DNA from: an uncultured Oxalobacter sp.
GTDB lineage: Bacteria > Pseudomonadota > Gammaproteobacteria > Burkholderiales > Burkholderiaceae_D
Length of the DNA stretch: 31,468 nucleotides
Direction: 5' to 3'
NCBI GenBank assembly: GCA_934401755.1
Contig: CAKRSU010000022.1
Coordinates: forward strand, 1-31,468
Position numbers and translations under genes: made by a program. Of the stretch, positions 17,883 to 27,162 are shown in pieces (position 1 is the stretch's first letter; every line of letters starts with the position of its first letter). The notes under the pieces were generated by a model. The model made no database searches. It worked only from the letters and a program-made list of their open reading frames with translations, and was not told where the DNA came from.

Positions 17883-19199
17883 TTAATCCGCTTTTATCAA
17901 CATCGTATCTTCAGTAACACCAGTCGCCACCCAAAACGATCCGAATGCGACTATTCTATCATCATTCATCGCATTTTTCTGAGCACATCGAAGCGCCTCT
18001 TCTGCTTTCTGGCAAACGGTAATTTGAGTCCGTGGCACGCCTAGCATCAACAATTTTTCCAATAAAACGTCTGCAGATATTGCTCGAGGTAATGGTAAAT
18101 CCGTAATATACCAATCATCAATTAAATCTTTCAGAATACGAAGCACACCAACAATATCCTTATCAGCCATTGCACCATAAACGGCGCTTGTCTTTCCCGA
18201 GCAAGGTAACATTTTCAGATTATTGGCTAAAACTTGAGCAGCATGTGGATTATGCGCCACATCAATAATTACAGTAGGATTGCGATGAATAATTTCAAAA
18301 CGCCCCGGTAAACAAACTTTTGGCAAAGCATCAAAAATAGATTCTGTATAAACTGGAAGTCTATCTTGTAATTCATGAACTGCTGTTAATACCGTTGCTG
18401 CATTAACAATTTGGTGTTTGCCATAAAGTGCAGGCATGGGTAACTCCCAAAGTACTGTTTGATCAGGACCTTGATAATGCCAAGTCTTTCCATCAATGAT
18501 GCCTTGATAATCCTGCCCATATAACTTTAAATGAGTGCCAATTGCTTTAGCATGAGCTAACAAAGATTGTGGTGGATTAATGTCTCCATAAATTCCTGTT
18601 TTCCCGCAACGATAAATACCGGCTTTTTCAAAACCAATCTTTTCTTTCGTATCTCCCAAAAAAGCGACATGGTCAATATCAACATTAGTCACAATAGCAA
18701 CATCAGCATCTAATATATTGACCGCATCAAGCCTTCCGCCTAATCCAACTTCAAAAATAGCCACATCCAATTGAGCATCGGCAAATAATTTCATTGCCAC
18801 TAATGTCGTAAATTCGAAAAAGGTTAAAGGAATATCACGACGCGCAGCTTCTACTCTTTCAAAACTTTGGACTAATGTAACATCATCCACCATTTTTCCA
18901 TCAATACGAATGCGCTCATTAAACCGATGAATATGCGGAGAGGTATATTGTCCCACCTTATATCCTGCTGTCTTCCAAATAGTCTCTAACATCATGCAGG
19001 TCGATCCTTTTCCGTTAGTTCCTCCTACAATGACAATAGGGCAAGTAAAAGCAATTCCTAATCGCGCTTTTACTTTCTGAATACGATCTAACCCCAATGC
19101 AATATTTTCAGGATGCATTGCCTCAATACGCATTACCCATTGATCTAATGTCAGCATTGTTTTTTCATCTATATTGGTTACAGCAACGATTTCTGCCAT
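17883..19199 (-). CDS. folC: Bifunctional folylpolyglutamate synthase / dihydrofolate synthase
   Basis: Adds glutamate to dihydropteroate and to folates (Mur ligase-like ATPase). The P-loop GGTNGKGSTCMMLE (about 59-72), the YTSPHIHRFNERI segment, EVGLGGRLDAVN and the C-terminal DVAHNPHA are all diagnostic. Length 438 aa. An in-frame ATG at 19157 begins LTLDQWVMRIEAMHP, the usual FolC N-terminus, so the true protein may be 14 residues shorter. An intrinsic terminator (19215-19250) stands directly upstream, so folC transcription must come from readthrough or a promoter I cannot place. It precedes dedD by 12 bp. Confidence 0.95.
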   Translation of the reverse strand: MAEIVAVTNIDEKTMLTLDQWVMRIEAMHPENIALGLDRIQKVKARLGIAFTCPIVIVGGTNGKGSTCMMLETIWKTAGYKVGQYTSPHIHRFNERIRIDGKMVDDVTLVQSFERVEAARRDIPLTFFEFTTLVAMKLFADAQLDVAIFEVGLGGRLDAVNILDADVAIVTNVDIDHVAFLGDTKEKIGFEKAGIYRCGKTGIYGDINPPQSLLAHAKAIGTHLKLYGQDYQGIIDGKTWHYQGPDQTVLWELPMPALYGKHQIVNAATVLTAVHELQDRLPVYTESIFDALPKVCLPGRFEIIHRNPTVIIDVAHNPHAAQVLANNLKMLPCSGKTSAVYGAMADKDIVGVLRILKDLIDDWYITDLPLPRAISADVLLEKLLMLGVPRTQITVCQKAEEALRCAQKNAMNDDRIVAFGSFWVATGVTEDTMLIKAD

Positions 19200-19214
19200 C
19201 TTTAAAATCGAATC

Positions 19215-19250
19215 TAAAAAAACAAACGCCCATCAAAAATGACGAGGCGT
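19215..19250 (-). terminator. Intrinsic terminator between accD and folC
   Basis: On the minus strand a stem of about 10 bp (arms 19241-19250 and 19226-19235, one bulge and one mismatch, GC-rich ACGCC/GGCGT base) is followed at once by TTTGTTTTTTT. It begins 24 bp after the accD stop and ends about 16 bp before the folC start. Confidence 0.65.
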
Positions 19251-19273
19251 CTAAAGCATTTATTGAGCCGTTA

Positions 19274-20137
19274 TCAAGATAATTTGTGTTTACCAGACAA
19301 AATTGATAATAGCTCTGTGAGTTCTTGTTTTAACTCACGGCGATCCACAATACGATCTACAGCGCCTTTTTCAAGCAAAAACTCAGATCGTTGAAACCCT
19401 TTAGGTAATTTCTCACGAACAGTTTGCTCAATCACACGAGGTCCTGCAAATCCAACGAGTGCTTTTGGCTCAGCTAATACAATATCTCCCATAAAAGCGA
19501 AAGAAGCCGATACGCCCCCCATTGTCGGATCCGTTAATACGGTTATAAATGGCAATCCTGCTGCAGAAAGATTGGTTAAACTCATATTCGTCTTTGCCAT
19601 CTGCATTAAAGAGAGCAGCCCCTCTTGCATTCGAGCCCCACCTGATGCCGTAATACAAACAAAAGGCGTTTTACGAGCAATGGCTGCCTCAACGCCACGA
19701 ACGAAGCGCTCCCCAACCACGGATCCCATAGATCCCCCCATAAATTCGAACTCAAAGCATGCCATGACAACAGGCAACGTATTAATAGTTCCCCCTTGAA
19801 CGATTAATGCATCCGTCTCACCTGTTGCCTTTTCGGCCGCCTGAAGACGGTCGGGATAACGTTTACTATCTCTAAAATTTAAGGAATCAATGGGCCCTAC
19901 TGTCTGCCCAATTTCATAACGTCCTTCAATATCTAACAACAAATTGAGGCGTTCACGCGCACGCATACGCATATGATGGCTACATTGTGGGCAAACACGA
20001 ACATTAGCCTCCAAATCAGTACGATAAAGAACTGCTTCACAAGACGGACATTTCACCCAAAGTCCTGCGGGTACACGGCGTTGGTTTACCTGATTTTGAA
20101 TCCGAGGAGGAACCGTATTATCAAGCCAACTAGTCAT
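19274..20137 (-). CDS. accD: Acetyl-CoA carboxylase carboxyltransferase subunit beta
   Basis: With AccA forms the carboxyltransferase that moves carboxyl from biotin to acetyl-CoA, giving malonyl-CoA for fatty-acid synthesis. The N-terminal four-cysteine zinc ribbon (C30, C33, C49, C52) is intact, and the crotonase-like core shows [18 protein letters not shown] and [12 protein letters not shown] with oxyanion glycines. The frame extends to 20176, but AGGAGACGAT before the ATG at 20137 and the typical start [10 protein letters not shown] fix a 287-aa protein; the longer version would begin inside a hairpin. It lies after trpA, a conserved pairing in beta- and gammaproteobacteria. Confidence 0.97.
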   Translation of the reverse strand: MTSWLDNTVPPRIQNQVNQRRVPAGLWVKCPSCEAVLYRTDLEANVRVCPQCSHHMRMRARERLNLLLDIEGRYEIGQTVGPIDSLNFRDSKRYPDRLQAAEKATGETDALIVQGGTINTLPVVMACFEFEFMGGSMGSVVGERFVRGVEAAIARKTPFVCITASGGARMQEGLLSLMQMAKTNMSLTNLSAAGLPFITVLTDPTMGGVSASFAFMGDIVLAEPKALVGFAGPRVIEQTVREKLPKGFQRSEFLLEKGAVDRIVDRRELKQELTELLSILSGKHKLS

Positions 20138-20152
20138 ATCGTCTCCTGACAT

Positions 20153-20184
20153 AACAGGCAATGATGATATTATCATTGCCTGTT
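20153..20184 (-). promoter_or_regulatory. Perfect 13-bp hairpin in the accD leader
   Basis: Arms 20153-20165 and 20172-20184 (AACAGGCAATGAT and its exact complement) enclose a 6-nt loop, 15 bp upstream of the accD start and immediately before its Shine-Dalgarno. The only T-rich run is on the plus-strand side, where there is no gene to terminate, so for the trpA-accD direction it is not a good intrinsic terminator. A second, 7-bp stem (20212-20218 with 20228-20234) lies nearer trpA and is followed loosely by AAAATTTTT. Possible roles are RNA processing, stabilisation or control of accD translation. Confidence 0.5.
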
Positions 20185-20256
20185 TTATTTGATTGATTAA
20201 AAATTTTCACACTTTGCGATACTTTGACGCAAAGCGCTATTAAAAACCTAAAGCAT

Positions 20257-21054
20257 TTATTCGTCTAGTGCTTGACGAATAGGATGTAAAAAACTTTTAA
20301 CAGCAGTTTCAGCCTGGTTATAGCCAGCATCCTCAATAGATTGAATAATCTGACTACCGATAATGACCGCATCTGCCGTTTGTCCTAGGACTTTAGCCGT
20401 TTTGGCATCACGAATACCAAAACCCACTGCAACGGGAAGTGAAACAATGTTTTTAATGTCAGCAATACGCTGTTTAACTTCTTCAACATCTAAATTACCC
20501 GCTCCAGTTACACCTTTTAATGAAACATAATAGATATAACCGCCCCCTATTTTTCCAACATTTTTAATGCGGCCTTCTACAGAAGTCGGTGCTAATAAAA
20601 AGATCTGATCCATTCCTTTTGCTTTGAGCATTGAAGAAAACGCTTGCGATTCTTCTGGCGGATAATCAACAACTAATACCGCATCAACCCCAGCTGCCGC
20701 TGCTGCATCAACGAACTTTTGCTGCCCTATATTTTCAATAGGGTTTGCATATCCCATCAAAACAATGGGGGTTACTTGATCCGTTTGGCGAAACGCTGCA
20801 ACTTGCTCTAAAACTTTTTGAGTTGTCATTCCATTTTTCAGTGCCACTTCCGAAGAATGCTGAATAATATGACCATCTGCCATGGGATCAGAAAAAGGCA
20901 TCCCCAGTTCAATAATATCGGCCCCTTCTTTTACCAAAGCATGCAACAATGGTACCGTTTGAGCAATCGTTGGATAACCAGCAGTAATAAAAGGAATCAA
21001 TCCTTTTTGATTTCGAGATTTTAAATCATTTAATTTTTGTTCAATGCGTGACAT
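20257..21054 (-). CDS. trpA: Tryptophan synthase alpha subunit
   Basis: Cleaves indole-3-glycerol phosphate to indole and glyceraldehyde 3-phosphate, passing indole to TrpB. TIM-barrel with catalytic Glu49 (IIELGMPFSDP) and Asp60 (PMAD) at the same positions as in enteric TrpA; the phosphate loop GFGIRDAKT is present. Length 265 aa. AGGATTAGAT precedes the start. It follows trpB by 60 bp. The other trp genes (trpE, G, D, C) are not in this window, as expected for the split trp arrangement in betaproteobacteria. Confidence 0.98.
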   Translation of the reverse strand: MSRIEQKLNDLKSRNQKGLIPFITAGYPTIAQTVPLLHALVKEGADIIELGMPFSDPMADGHIIQHSSEVALKNGMTTQKVLEQVAAFRQTDQVTPIVLMGYANPIENIGQQKFVDAAAAAGVDAVLVVDYPPEESQAFSSMLKAKGMDQIFLLAPTSVEGRIKNVGKIGGGYIYYVSLKGVTGAGNLDVEEVKQRIADIKNIVSLPVAVGFGIRDAKTAKVLGQTADAVIIGSQIIQSIEDAGYNQAETAVKSFLHPIRQALDE

Positions 21055-21114
21055 ATCTAATCCTGTTTATCTGTTCTATCTAAAAACGTGACATTCAAAA
21101 CAAAAATAATCACA

Positions 21115-22347
21115 TCACCATTCAACCCCAGCACATTTGGCAACAGTATGCATATCTTTATCCCCTCTTCCTGAAACATTCACCAAAATGATCTGGTCTT
21201 TGGAAAGAGTTGGAGCCATCTTCATGGCTTGAGCTAATGCATGACTTGATTCCAAAGCAGGAATAATCCCTTCGATACGAGTCAAAGCATGAAATGCCGC
21301 AAGCGCTTCTTCATCTGTAACACCAAGATATTTGACTCGACCAATATCTTTTAAATACGCATGTTCAGGTCCGATCCCCGGATAATCCAATCCTGCTGAC
21401 ACAGAATGAGTATCAATAATTTGCCCATCTTTGTCATATAACAAATAAGAACGAAAACCATGCAACACGCCCTTTTTCCCCATGGTTAATGAAGCAGCAT
21501 GTCGCCCCGTTTCAAGCCCATCACCTGCGGCTTCTACCCCAATTAATTTGACATCTTTGTGACCAATATAGGGATAAAAGATTCCAATTGCATTTGACCC
21601 GCCCCCACAAGCAGCAATCACATAATCTGGCTGACGATTGGTCATTTCAGGCATCTGCGCTAAACATTCTTCCCCAATGACGGATTGAAAATCACGAACC
21701 ATCACAGGGTAAGGATGTGGGCCTGCCGCTGTTCCAATAATGTAAAAAGTATTTTCAATATTGGTCACCCAATCACGCATCGCCTCATTTAAAGCATCTT
21801 TTAATGTGCTAGATCCCGCATTAACCGCAATAACTTCAGCCCCTAATAGCTTCATTCGATAAACATTTTGCGTCTGACGAGCGACATCTTCGCTCCCCAT
21901 ATAAATATGGCAATCCATCCCATAACGAGCAGCAATAGTTGCTGTAGCAACGCCATGCTGTCCGGCACCAGTTTCCGCAATAACACGGGATTTTCCCATG
22001 CGCCTTGCTAACAAAGCCTGACCGATCACATTATTAATTTTATGGGCCCCCGTATGATTTAAGTCTTCACGCTTTAAATAAATCTGAGCGCCCCCTAGCA
22101 TTTCAGACCAACGCTTAGCATAATAAATTGGAGAAGGCCTTCCTGCATAATGCTTCAGTTCATAACGAAACTCTGCTAAAAAATCGGGATCATTACGGAA
22201 ACGCTGATAAGCTTCTTTTAGCTCATCTAATGCATGGATCAGTGTTTCTGCGGCAAATACACCGCCATAAGGACCAAAATGACCTTGTTCATCAGGTTGA
22301 TCATAACCTTTCACCTTATAGAAAGGACGTGTATCTTTTTTTTCCAT
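21115..22347 (-). CDS. trpB: Tryptophan synthase beta subunit
   Basis: PLP enzyme that condenses indole and serine to tryptophan in an alpha2beta2 complex with TrpA. The PLP lysine is Lys103 in [10 protein letters not shown]; the phosphate-binding glycine run is CGGGSNAIG, and [10 protein letters not shown] and GPEHAYL belong to the TrpB1 type. Length 410 aa is usual. A modest AAGTGA ribosome site lies upstream. Spaced 61 bp from trpF and 60 bp from trpA, with only weak 5-bp inverted repeats in the trpF-trpB gap, so no attenuator is evident. Confidence 0.98.
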   Translation of the reverse strand: MEKKDTRPFYKVKGYDQPDEQGHFGPYGGVFAAETLIHALDELKEAYQRFRNDPDFLAEFRYELKHYAGRPSPIYYAKRWSEMLGGAQIYLKREDLNHTGAHKINNVIGQALLARRMGKSRVIAETGAGQHGVATATIAARYGMDCHIYMGSEDVARQTQNVYRMKLLGAEVIAVNAGSSTLKDALNEAMRDWVTNIENTFYIIGTAAGPHPYPVMVRDFQSVIGEECLAQMPEMTNRQPDYVIAACGGGSNAIGIFYPYIGHKDVKLIGVEAAGDGLETGRHAASLTMGKKGVLHGFRSYLLYDKDGQIIDTHSVSAGLDYPGIGPEHAYLKDIGRVKYLGVTDEEALAAFHALTRIEGIIPALESSHALAQAMKMAPTLSKDQIILVNVSGRGDKDMHTVAKCAGVEW

Positions 22348-22408
22348 GAAATGCTCACTTAATTGACAGATAATGCTTCTGTCTACAGAATTTGATTAAA
22401 AATAATGC

Positions 22409-23071
22409 TCAATACTTTTCATCGCATTGATGAACAGCAGTAATGAATGCATTAATCTCTCCAGAATCTTTGATACCCTTAGATTCTTCGACACCGCTAC
22501 TCACATCAACGGCAAATGGATGTAATCGCAAAACTGCGCCAGTGACATTTCGCGCGTTCAAGCCACCACTCAAAACGACCCGATGCGCGATTTCTTTTGA
22601 TACGATAGACCAATCAAAGACCTTTCCTGTACCGCCATAAGCTTCTGACCAGACATCCAGCAAAAGCCCCTTAAACAAAGGACTGGCATTACGGTAAATG
22701 AATTCATATTCTATCAAATTATCCGCTGTTGTATCAGGTTTTATCCGAAATGCCCGAATAAATGGTAAATTAGCCGCAACAGCACACTGATGACAATACT
22801 CTGGCGTTTCGTCTCCATGAAACTGTAATAACGAAAGATGGGCAATTCTAGCCGTTTGTGCAACAACGTCTGGCGCCTCATTAACAAATAATCCGACAAC
22901 AGTTACAAATGGCGGAACTACTGCTGTTAGCTTTGCAACCTTTTCAGGAGCAACATATCGAGGGCTTTTGTCATAAAATACAAACCCTAATGCATCTGCG
23001 CCAGCATTAATGACAGAATGAACATCTTCTGCTCGAGTTAATCCACAAATTTTTATTCGAGTCCGATTCAT
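22409..23071 (-). CDS. trpF: Phosphoribosylanthranilate isomerase
   Basis: Amadori isomerase that converts phosphoribosylanthranilate to CdRP in tryptophan synthesis; a monofunctional TIM barrel. The N-terminal strand TRIKICGLTRAEDV carries the catalytic Cys9; DALGFVFYDKSPRYV and the catalytic Asp in LLLDVWS follow, then SGGLNARNV for phosphate binding. The frame opens at 23149, but that would overlap truA by 74 bp; the ATG at 23071, 4 bp after the truA stop and matching the family N-terminus, gives 220 aa. Shine-Dalgarno is weak, so translation is probably coupled to truA. Confidence 0.95.
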   Translation of the reverse strand: MNRTRIKICGLTRAEDVHSVINAGADALGFVFYDKSPRYVAPEKVAKLTAVVPPFVTVVGLFVNEAPDVVAQTARIAHLSLLQFHGDETPEYCHQCAVAANLPFIRAFRIKPDTTADNLIEYEFIYRNASPLFKGLLLDVWSEAYGGTGKVFDWSIVSKEIAHRVVLSGGLNARNVTGAVLRLHPFAVDVSSGVEESKGIKDSGEINAFITAVHQCDEKY

Positions 23072-23075
23072 GATT

Positions 23076-23861
23076 TTAAGGAAAAACTTCTTTTCGTTGA
23101 GGAAGTCCCCATTTGGGATCGTAGAAAATCTTAGACAAATAAAGCCCATCCGGCATGAAAGTAGGCGCTGCTTTAGAACGATCTTTTCCTGCTAACAATT
23201 CTGCCATCCACTCTGGGGAATGACTGCCTTTACCGACAAAAACTAATGATCCAACAATATTACGAATCATATGATGCAAAAATGCATTTGCTTCAAAAGT
23301 AAAGACAATAAGATTACCCTCTTGAGTAATATCAATACGATACATCGTTTTCCATGGCGTAATCGATTGACATTCCGCCGCACGAAACGCTGAAAAATCA
23401 TGTTCTCCTAATAAATAAGCCGCCCCTAAACGCATTCGTTCCAAATCTAATGGGCGAAAAAACCATCCCGCTCTATGCATCCACAATGGCGAACGAATCG
23501 GGCTGTTATACAACAAATAGCGGTAGCGACGTTTAATCGCACTTGAACGCGCATGAAATCCCTCTTTTCCGCCAGGCACTTCGCAAGCCCAACGTACAGC
23601 AATGGATGGGGGCAACCATGCATTAACGCCACGAACCCAAGAAATTAACCGACGATCAATATTGGTATCCAAATGCACAACTTGTTCTGTCGCATGCACT
23701 CCCGCATCAGTGCGCCCTGCACAAGTTGTCGCAATTTTCATTTGTGTAAAATGGAAAATGGCCGTTTCAAGTGTATCCTGTACTGTCATGCCTTCTGGCT
23801 GTTTTTGCCATCCTCGCCATGGCGTACCATCATATTCAATACCCAATGCAATCCGCTTCAT
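23076..23861 (-). CDS. truA: tRNA pseudouridine(38-40) synthase
   Basis: Converts uridines 38-40 of the anticodon arm to pseudouridine. TruA signatures: RIALGIEYDGTPWRGWQKQ at the start, catalytic Asp52 in AGRTDAGVHA, and the C-terminal FLHHMIRNIVGSLVFVG block. An ATG four codons upstream (23873) is also open; family alignment favours 23861, giving 261 aa. It is the first gene of the truA-trpF-trpB-trpA-accD run, just downstream of a TATAAT element and of the asd terminator. The usual neighbour fimV is missing. Confidence 0.96.
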   Translation of the reverse strand: MKRIALGIEYDGTPWRGWQKQPEGMTVQDTLETAIFHFTQMKIATTCAGRTDAGVHATEQVVHLDTNIDRRLISWVRGVNAWLPPSIAVRWACEVPGGKEGFHARSSAIKRRYRYLLYNSPIRSPLWMHRAGWFFRPLDLERMRLGAAYLLGEHDFSAFRAAECQSITPWKTMYRIDITQEGNLIVFTFEANAFLHHMIRNIVGSLVFVGKGSHSPEWMAELLAGKDRSKAAPTFMPDGLYLSKIFYDPKWGLPQRKEVFP

Positions 23862-23904
23862 TCTCCATGACATCCTATTTTCAATACCTTACTAGAAAGC
23901 GGTC

Positions 23905-23910
23905 ATTATA
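23905..23910 (-). promoter_or_regulatory. Candidate -10 element for the truA-trpFBA-accD unit
   Basis: A consensus TATAAT on the minus strand, about 44 bp before the truA start and downstream of the asd terminator. The -35 candidates at 17-18 bp spacing are poor, so an activator or a weak promoter is possible. Confidence 0.5.
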
Positions 23911-23934
23911 CTGCCCACACTATGGTTAGATTCT

Positions 23935-23988
23935 TTTCAAAAAAGCCTCTATAAAAGTAAAAACCAATCTCACTTCTATAAAGGCTTT
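23935..23988 (-). terminator. Intrinsic terminator after asd
   Basis: On the minus strand, 23972-23988 pairs with 23942-23958 at 15 of 17 positions around a 13-nt loop, ending AGGCTTTTTTG. It begins 30 bp after the asd stop and separates the leu-asd unit from truA. Confidence 0.75.
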
Positions 23989-24017
23989 AAAATTGAACCG
24001 ATCAAATAATCTAATCT

Positions 24018-25133
24018 TTATTCTAAGATAATACGTAGCATACGCCGCAAGGGTTCTGCTGCCCCCCAAAGCAATTGGTCTCCTACCGTAAAGGCTGAAA
24101 GATAGTCTCCCCCCATTCCTAGTTTACGTAACCGCCCAACAGGAATTGATAAAGTTCCTGCCACTTCTGCGGGAGTCAATCCTTTTAAAGTATCCTCTTT
24201 AGTATTTGGAATCACTTTTACCCACGGATTATGACACTGAATCATATCAACCACTTCATCTAATGGCACATCCCTTTTTAACTTAATAGTGAGCGCTTGC
24301 GAATGACAGCGCATTGCACCTACACGAATGCAAAGCCCATCAATCACAACATGATTTGTATCATTTCGTCCTAAAATCTTATTCGTTTCCGCATCTCCCT
24401 TCCATTCCTCACGAGACATGCCATTGCCTAAATCCGTATCAATCCACGGAATTAAATTACCTGCTAAAGGAATTCCAAATTGCTTCGTTTCTTCTGCAGT
24501 CATACTGCGTTGACGCTGAGTGACTTTCCGATCAATATCCAAAATAGCAGAGGCAGGATTTTCTAAATCAGATTGAACCGCATGATTGAGTAACCCAAAC
24601 TGATTCAGCAATTCACGCATATGCTGCGCCCCTCCGCCAGAAGCGGCTTGATAAGTCATCGAAGTCATCCATTCGATTAAATCTTGCTGGAAAAGCCCAC
24701 CAAGCCCCATCAACATACAAGAGACCGTACAATTTCCGCCAATATAATTTTTAACGCCCTTGGCTAAACCATTTTCGATCACAGAACGATTAACGGGATC
24801 AAGAATAATTAATGCATCATCACTCATACGAAGCTTAGAGGCGGCATCAATCCAATATCCCTTCCAACCTGCTAGACGCAGTTTAGGAAAGATTTCCATC
24901 GTATAGTCGCCACCTTGACAGGAAATAAGGATATCGCATTTTTTGAGTTCATCCAGATTATAGGCATCTTTAAGGATCGTTTCATTTTTCGCCATAACTG
25001 GCGCTTTTCCTCCTGCATTGGATGTTGAGAAAAAAATGGGGTCAAATAACTCAAAATCTTTCTCTTCTTGCATACGTTGCATGAGTACAGATCCCACCAT
25101 ACCACGCCATCCAATCAACCCGACTAATTTCAT
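24018..25133 (-). CDS. asd: Aspartate-semialdehyde dehydrogenase
   Basis: Reduces aspartyl phosphate to aspartate semialdehyde, the branch point to lysine/diaminopimelate, threonine and methionine. N-terminal NADP-binding [10 protein letters not shown], catalytic Cys135 in [12 protein letters not shown], the [12 protein letters not shown] substrate segment and the catalytic His in [12 protein letters not shown]. Length 371 aa is that of the proteobacterial Gram-negative type. AGGAGATAAAG precedes the start. It follows leuB by 30 bp and closes that unit. Confidence 0.98.
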   Translation of the reverse strand: MKLVGLIGWRGMVGSVLMQRMQEEKDFELFDPIFFSTSNAGGKAPVMAKNETILKDAYNLDELKKCDILISCQGGDYTMEIFPKLRLAGWKGYWIDAASKLRMSDDALIILDPVNRSVIENGLAKGVKNYIGGNCTVSCMLMGLGGLFQQDLIEWMTSMTYQAASGGGAQHMRELLNQFGLLNHAVQSDLENPASAILDIDRKVTQRQRSMTAEETKQFGIPLAGNLIPWIDTDLGNGMSREEWKGDAETNKILGRNDTNHVVIDGLCIRVGAMRCHSQALTIKLKRDVPLDEVVDMIQCHNPWVKVIPNTKEDTLKGLTPAEVAGTLSIPVGRLRKLGMGGDYLSAFTVGDQLLWGAAEPLRRMLRIILE

Positions 25134-25163
25134 CTTTATCTCCTGTAAGCTACGCGAATCCGA

Positions 25164-26231
25164 TTACAGTGCTGCAACGACTGCGTCACCCATACCTTTG
25201 GTGTTGACAAGCTGACAACCTGCTTCGAAGATATCTCCTGTTCGTAAACCATCTGCTAAAACTTTTTTAATCGCATTTTCAATACGATCGGCCTGTTCAT
25301 TCATATTAAATGAATAACGTAACATCATCGCCGCAGATAGAATTTGTGCTAATGGATTTGCAATGCCTTTGCCAGCAATATCTGGTGCCGAACCATGAGA
25401 CGGTTCATAAAGACCTTTACCATTTTCATCCATAGAAGCAGAAGCTAGCATTCCGATGGATCCTGTTAGCATTGCTGCGGCATCAGAAAGAATGTCCCCA
25501 AAAATATTTCCGGTTAAAACAACATCTAATTCTTTAGGGGCTCTAACAAGTTGCATCGCCGCATTATCCACATACATATGGTCCAATTTCACTTCTGGAT
25601 ATTCTTTGGCAACATCAATAACGGTTTCACGCCATAATTGAGAAGTTTCCAAAACATTGGCTTTATCAACAGAAGTTAATTTCTTTCCGCGTTTCATGGC
25701 CGTTTTAAAGCCAACATGAGCAATACGGCGAATTTCTGGTTCAGAATAGCGCATCGTATCAAATCCTTCTACCGCGCCCTTAAAAGCACCATCGGGTGCT
25801 GCACGACGACCTCGTGGTTGACCAAAATAAATATCACCCGTTAACTCACGAACAATTAACAAATCCAACCCTGAAACAACTTCCGGTTTTAAGGTAGAAG
25901 CCCCGGCCAATTCCGGATATAAAATAGCTGGACGTAAATTAGCAAATAATTTCAGATGCTTTCTTAACCCTAAAATCGCTTGTTCTGGACGCAATGCACG
26001 CTCTAATGTATCGTATTTAAAATCTCCGACGGCACCGAACAAAATAGCATCTGCTTCTTTTGCTAATTTCAAAGTACTATCTGGCAGAGGATGTCCATGA
26101 TTAGCATAACCAACACCGCCAACATCAGCCCATTCCATTTCAAAGTTTTCTCCGAGTGCATTTAATACACGTACGGCTTCATTCATAATTTCTGGACCAA
26201 TCCCATCACCTGGTAGAACTGCAATTTTCAT
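25164..26231 (-). CDS. leuB: 3-isopropylmalate dehydrogenase
   Basis: NAD-dependent oxidative decarboxylation of 3-isopropylmalate in leucine synthesis. Family motifs: [15 protein letters not shown], the arginine-rich [11 protein letters not shown] region, the [10 protein letters not shown] segment with catalytic acids, and [25 protein letters not shown] near the cofactor site. The frame opens at 26261, but AAGGAAAAAC before the ATG at 26231 gives the standard 355-aa protein. It lies between leuD (58 bp) and asd (30 bp). Confidence 0.98.
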   Translation of the reverse strand: MKIAVLPGDGIGPEIMNEAVRVLNALGENFEMEWADVGGVGYANHGHPLPDSTLKLAKEADAILFGAVGDFKYDTLERALRPEQAILGLRKHLKLFANLRPAILYPELAGASTLKPEVVSGLDLLIVRELTGDIYFGQPRGRRAAPDGAFKGAVEGFDTMRYSEPEIRRIAHVGFKTAMKRGKKLTSVDKANVLETSQLWRETVIDVAKEYPEVKLDHMYVDNAAMQLVRAPKELDVVLTGNIFGDILSDAAAMLTGSIGMLASASMDENGKGLYEPSHGSAPDIAGKGIANPLAQILSAAMMLRYSFNMNEQADRIENAIKKVLADGLRTGDIFEAGCQLVNTKGMGDAVVAAL

Positions 26232-26289
26232 GTTTTTCCTTCTCCGAACAAATTTGCTCAAAATGCAAAAATGTTCTATTTCTCAATAA

Positions 26290-26937
26290 TTAAATGGTAT
26301 TTGCCAACCAAGGTTGATCGGCAATATGCTGTTTTTCAAATGCTGTAATTTTATCGGCTTTTTGCAAAGTTAAAGCAATGTCATCTAATCCATTTAACAG
26401 ACAATACTGACGAAATGGATCAATTTCAAATGATATTTTGATATCGAATGCTTCATTAATAATCAAACAATGTTTCAAATCAATGGTTAAACTAAATCCA
26501 GGATTAGCATCCACTAACTTAAACAAAGAATCAACTTGCGCTTCAGATAATTTAATAAGCAATAATCCATTTTTAAATGAATTATTGAAAAAAATATCAG
26601 CAAATGTCGGAGCAATAATGGCCCGAAAACCATATTGTTGTAACGCCCACGGCGCATGTTCACGCGAGGAGCCACAACCAAAATTTTCACGAGCAATCAA
26701 AATGGTTGCTCCGGCATAGCGTTTTTGATTTAAAACAAAATCTGGATTGATCGGACGATTAGAACAATCCATACCAGGCTCGCCATGATCGAGATAGCGC
26801 CACTCATCAAACAAATTTTGCCCAAAACCAGTCCGTTTAATTGATTTTAAAAATTGCTTTGGAATAATGGCATCGGTATCAACATTGACACGATCCATCG
26901 GTGCAACCAACCCTTCATGTACGGTAAATTTTTCCAT
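26290..26937 (-). CDS. leuD: 3-isopropylmalate dehydratase small subunit
   Basis: The swivelling-domain subunit that with LeuC isomerises 2- to 3-isopropylmalate. Motifs: [13 protein letters not shown] at the start and [18 protein letters not shown], the aconitase-type substrate-binding loop. Length 215 aa is standard. AGGTGAAGA precedes the start. It is separated from leuC by 225 bp containing only a tiny open frame. Confidence 0.98.
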   Translation of the reverse strand: MEKFTVHEGLVAPMDRVNVDTDAIIPKQFLKSIKRTGFGQNLFDEWRYLDHGEPGMDCSNRPINPDFVLNQKRYAGATILIARENFGCGSSREHAPWALQQYGFRAIIAPTFADIFFNNSFKNGLLLIKLSEAQVDSLFKLVDANPGFSLTIDLKHCLIINEAFDIKISFEIDPFRQYCLLNGLDDIALTLQKADKITAFEKQHIADQPWLANTI

Positions 26938-27022
26938 TCTTCACCTAATTTAATGGTTTTTGCCTACTGATAAAAACAGACAGAAATATATATTCTTTAA
27001 AAACAACGAGTTCGTCATCGAA

Positions 27023-27148
27023 TCATCTCGCGATATTAACAATTGCAACGTCAATGTGCTGACTCTCATTCTTATTCGTTAATGACTCACAAACAAAAAC
27101 AAAAGTAAGGACAAGCAGCATATATGTGATGATTCTAATGAATTTCAT
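27023..27148 (-). CDS. Small hydrophobic ORF between leuC and leuD, possible entericidin-like relic
   Basis: A 41-codon open frame starting ATG AAA TTC, 14 bp after the leuC stop, with GAGG close upstream. The first about 19 residues are a positively charged start and a hydrophobic run (MKFIRI then LLVLTFVFV) ending in Cys20, followed by a polar tail. Many Burkholderiales have a small entericidin-like lipoprotein gene at exactly this place. The residue before Cys is Val, so a proper lipobox is not present, and the tail does not look like entericidin. It may be a diverged or decaying copy, or chance. Confidence 0.35.
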   Translation of the reverse strand: MKFIRIITYMLLVLTFVFVCESLTNKNESQHIDVAIVNIAR

Positions 27149-27162
27149 GACCTCGTTTTCTC

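Noticed and set aside
22348..22408. Possible attenuator between trpF and trpB
   Set aside because: Only 5-bp inverted repeats are present and no tryptophan-rich leader is visible.
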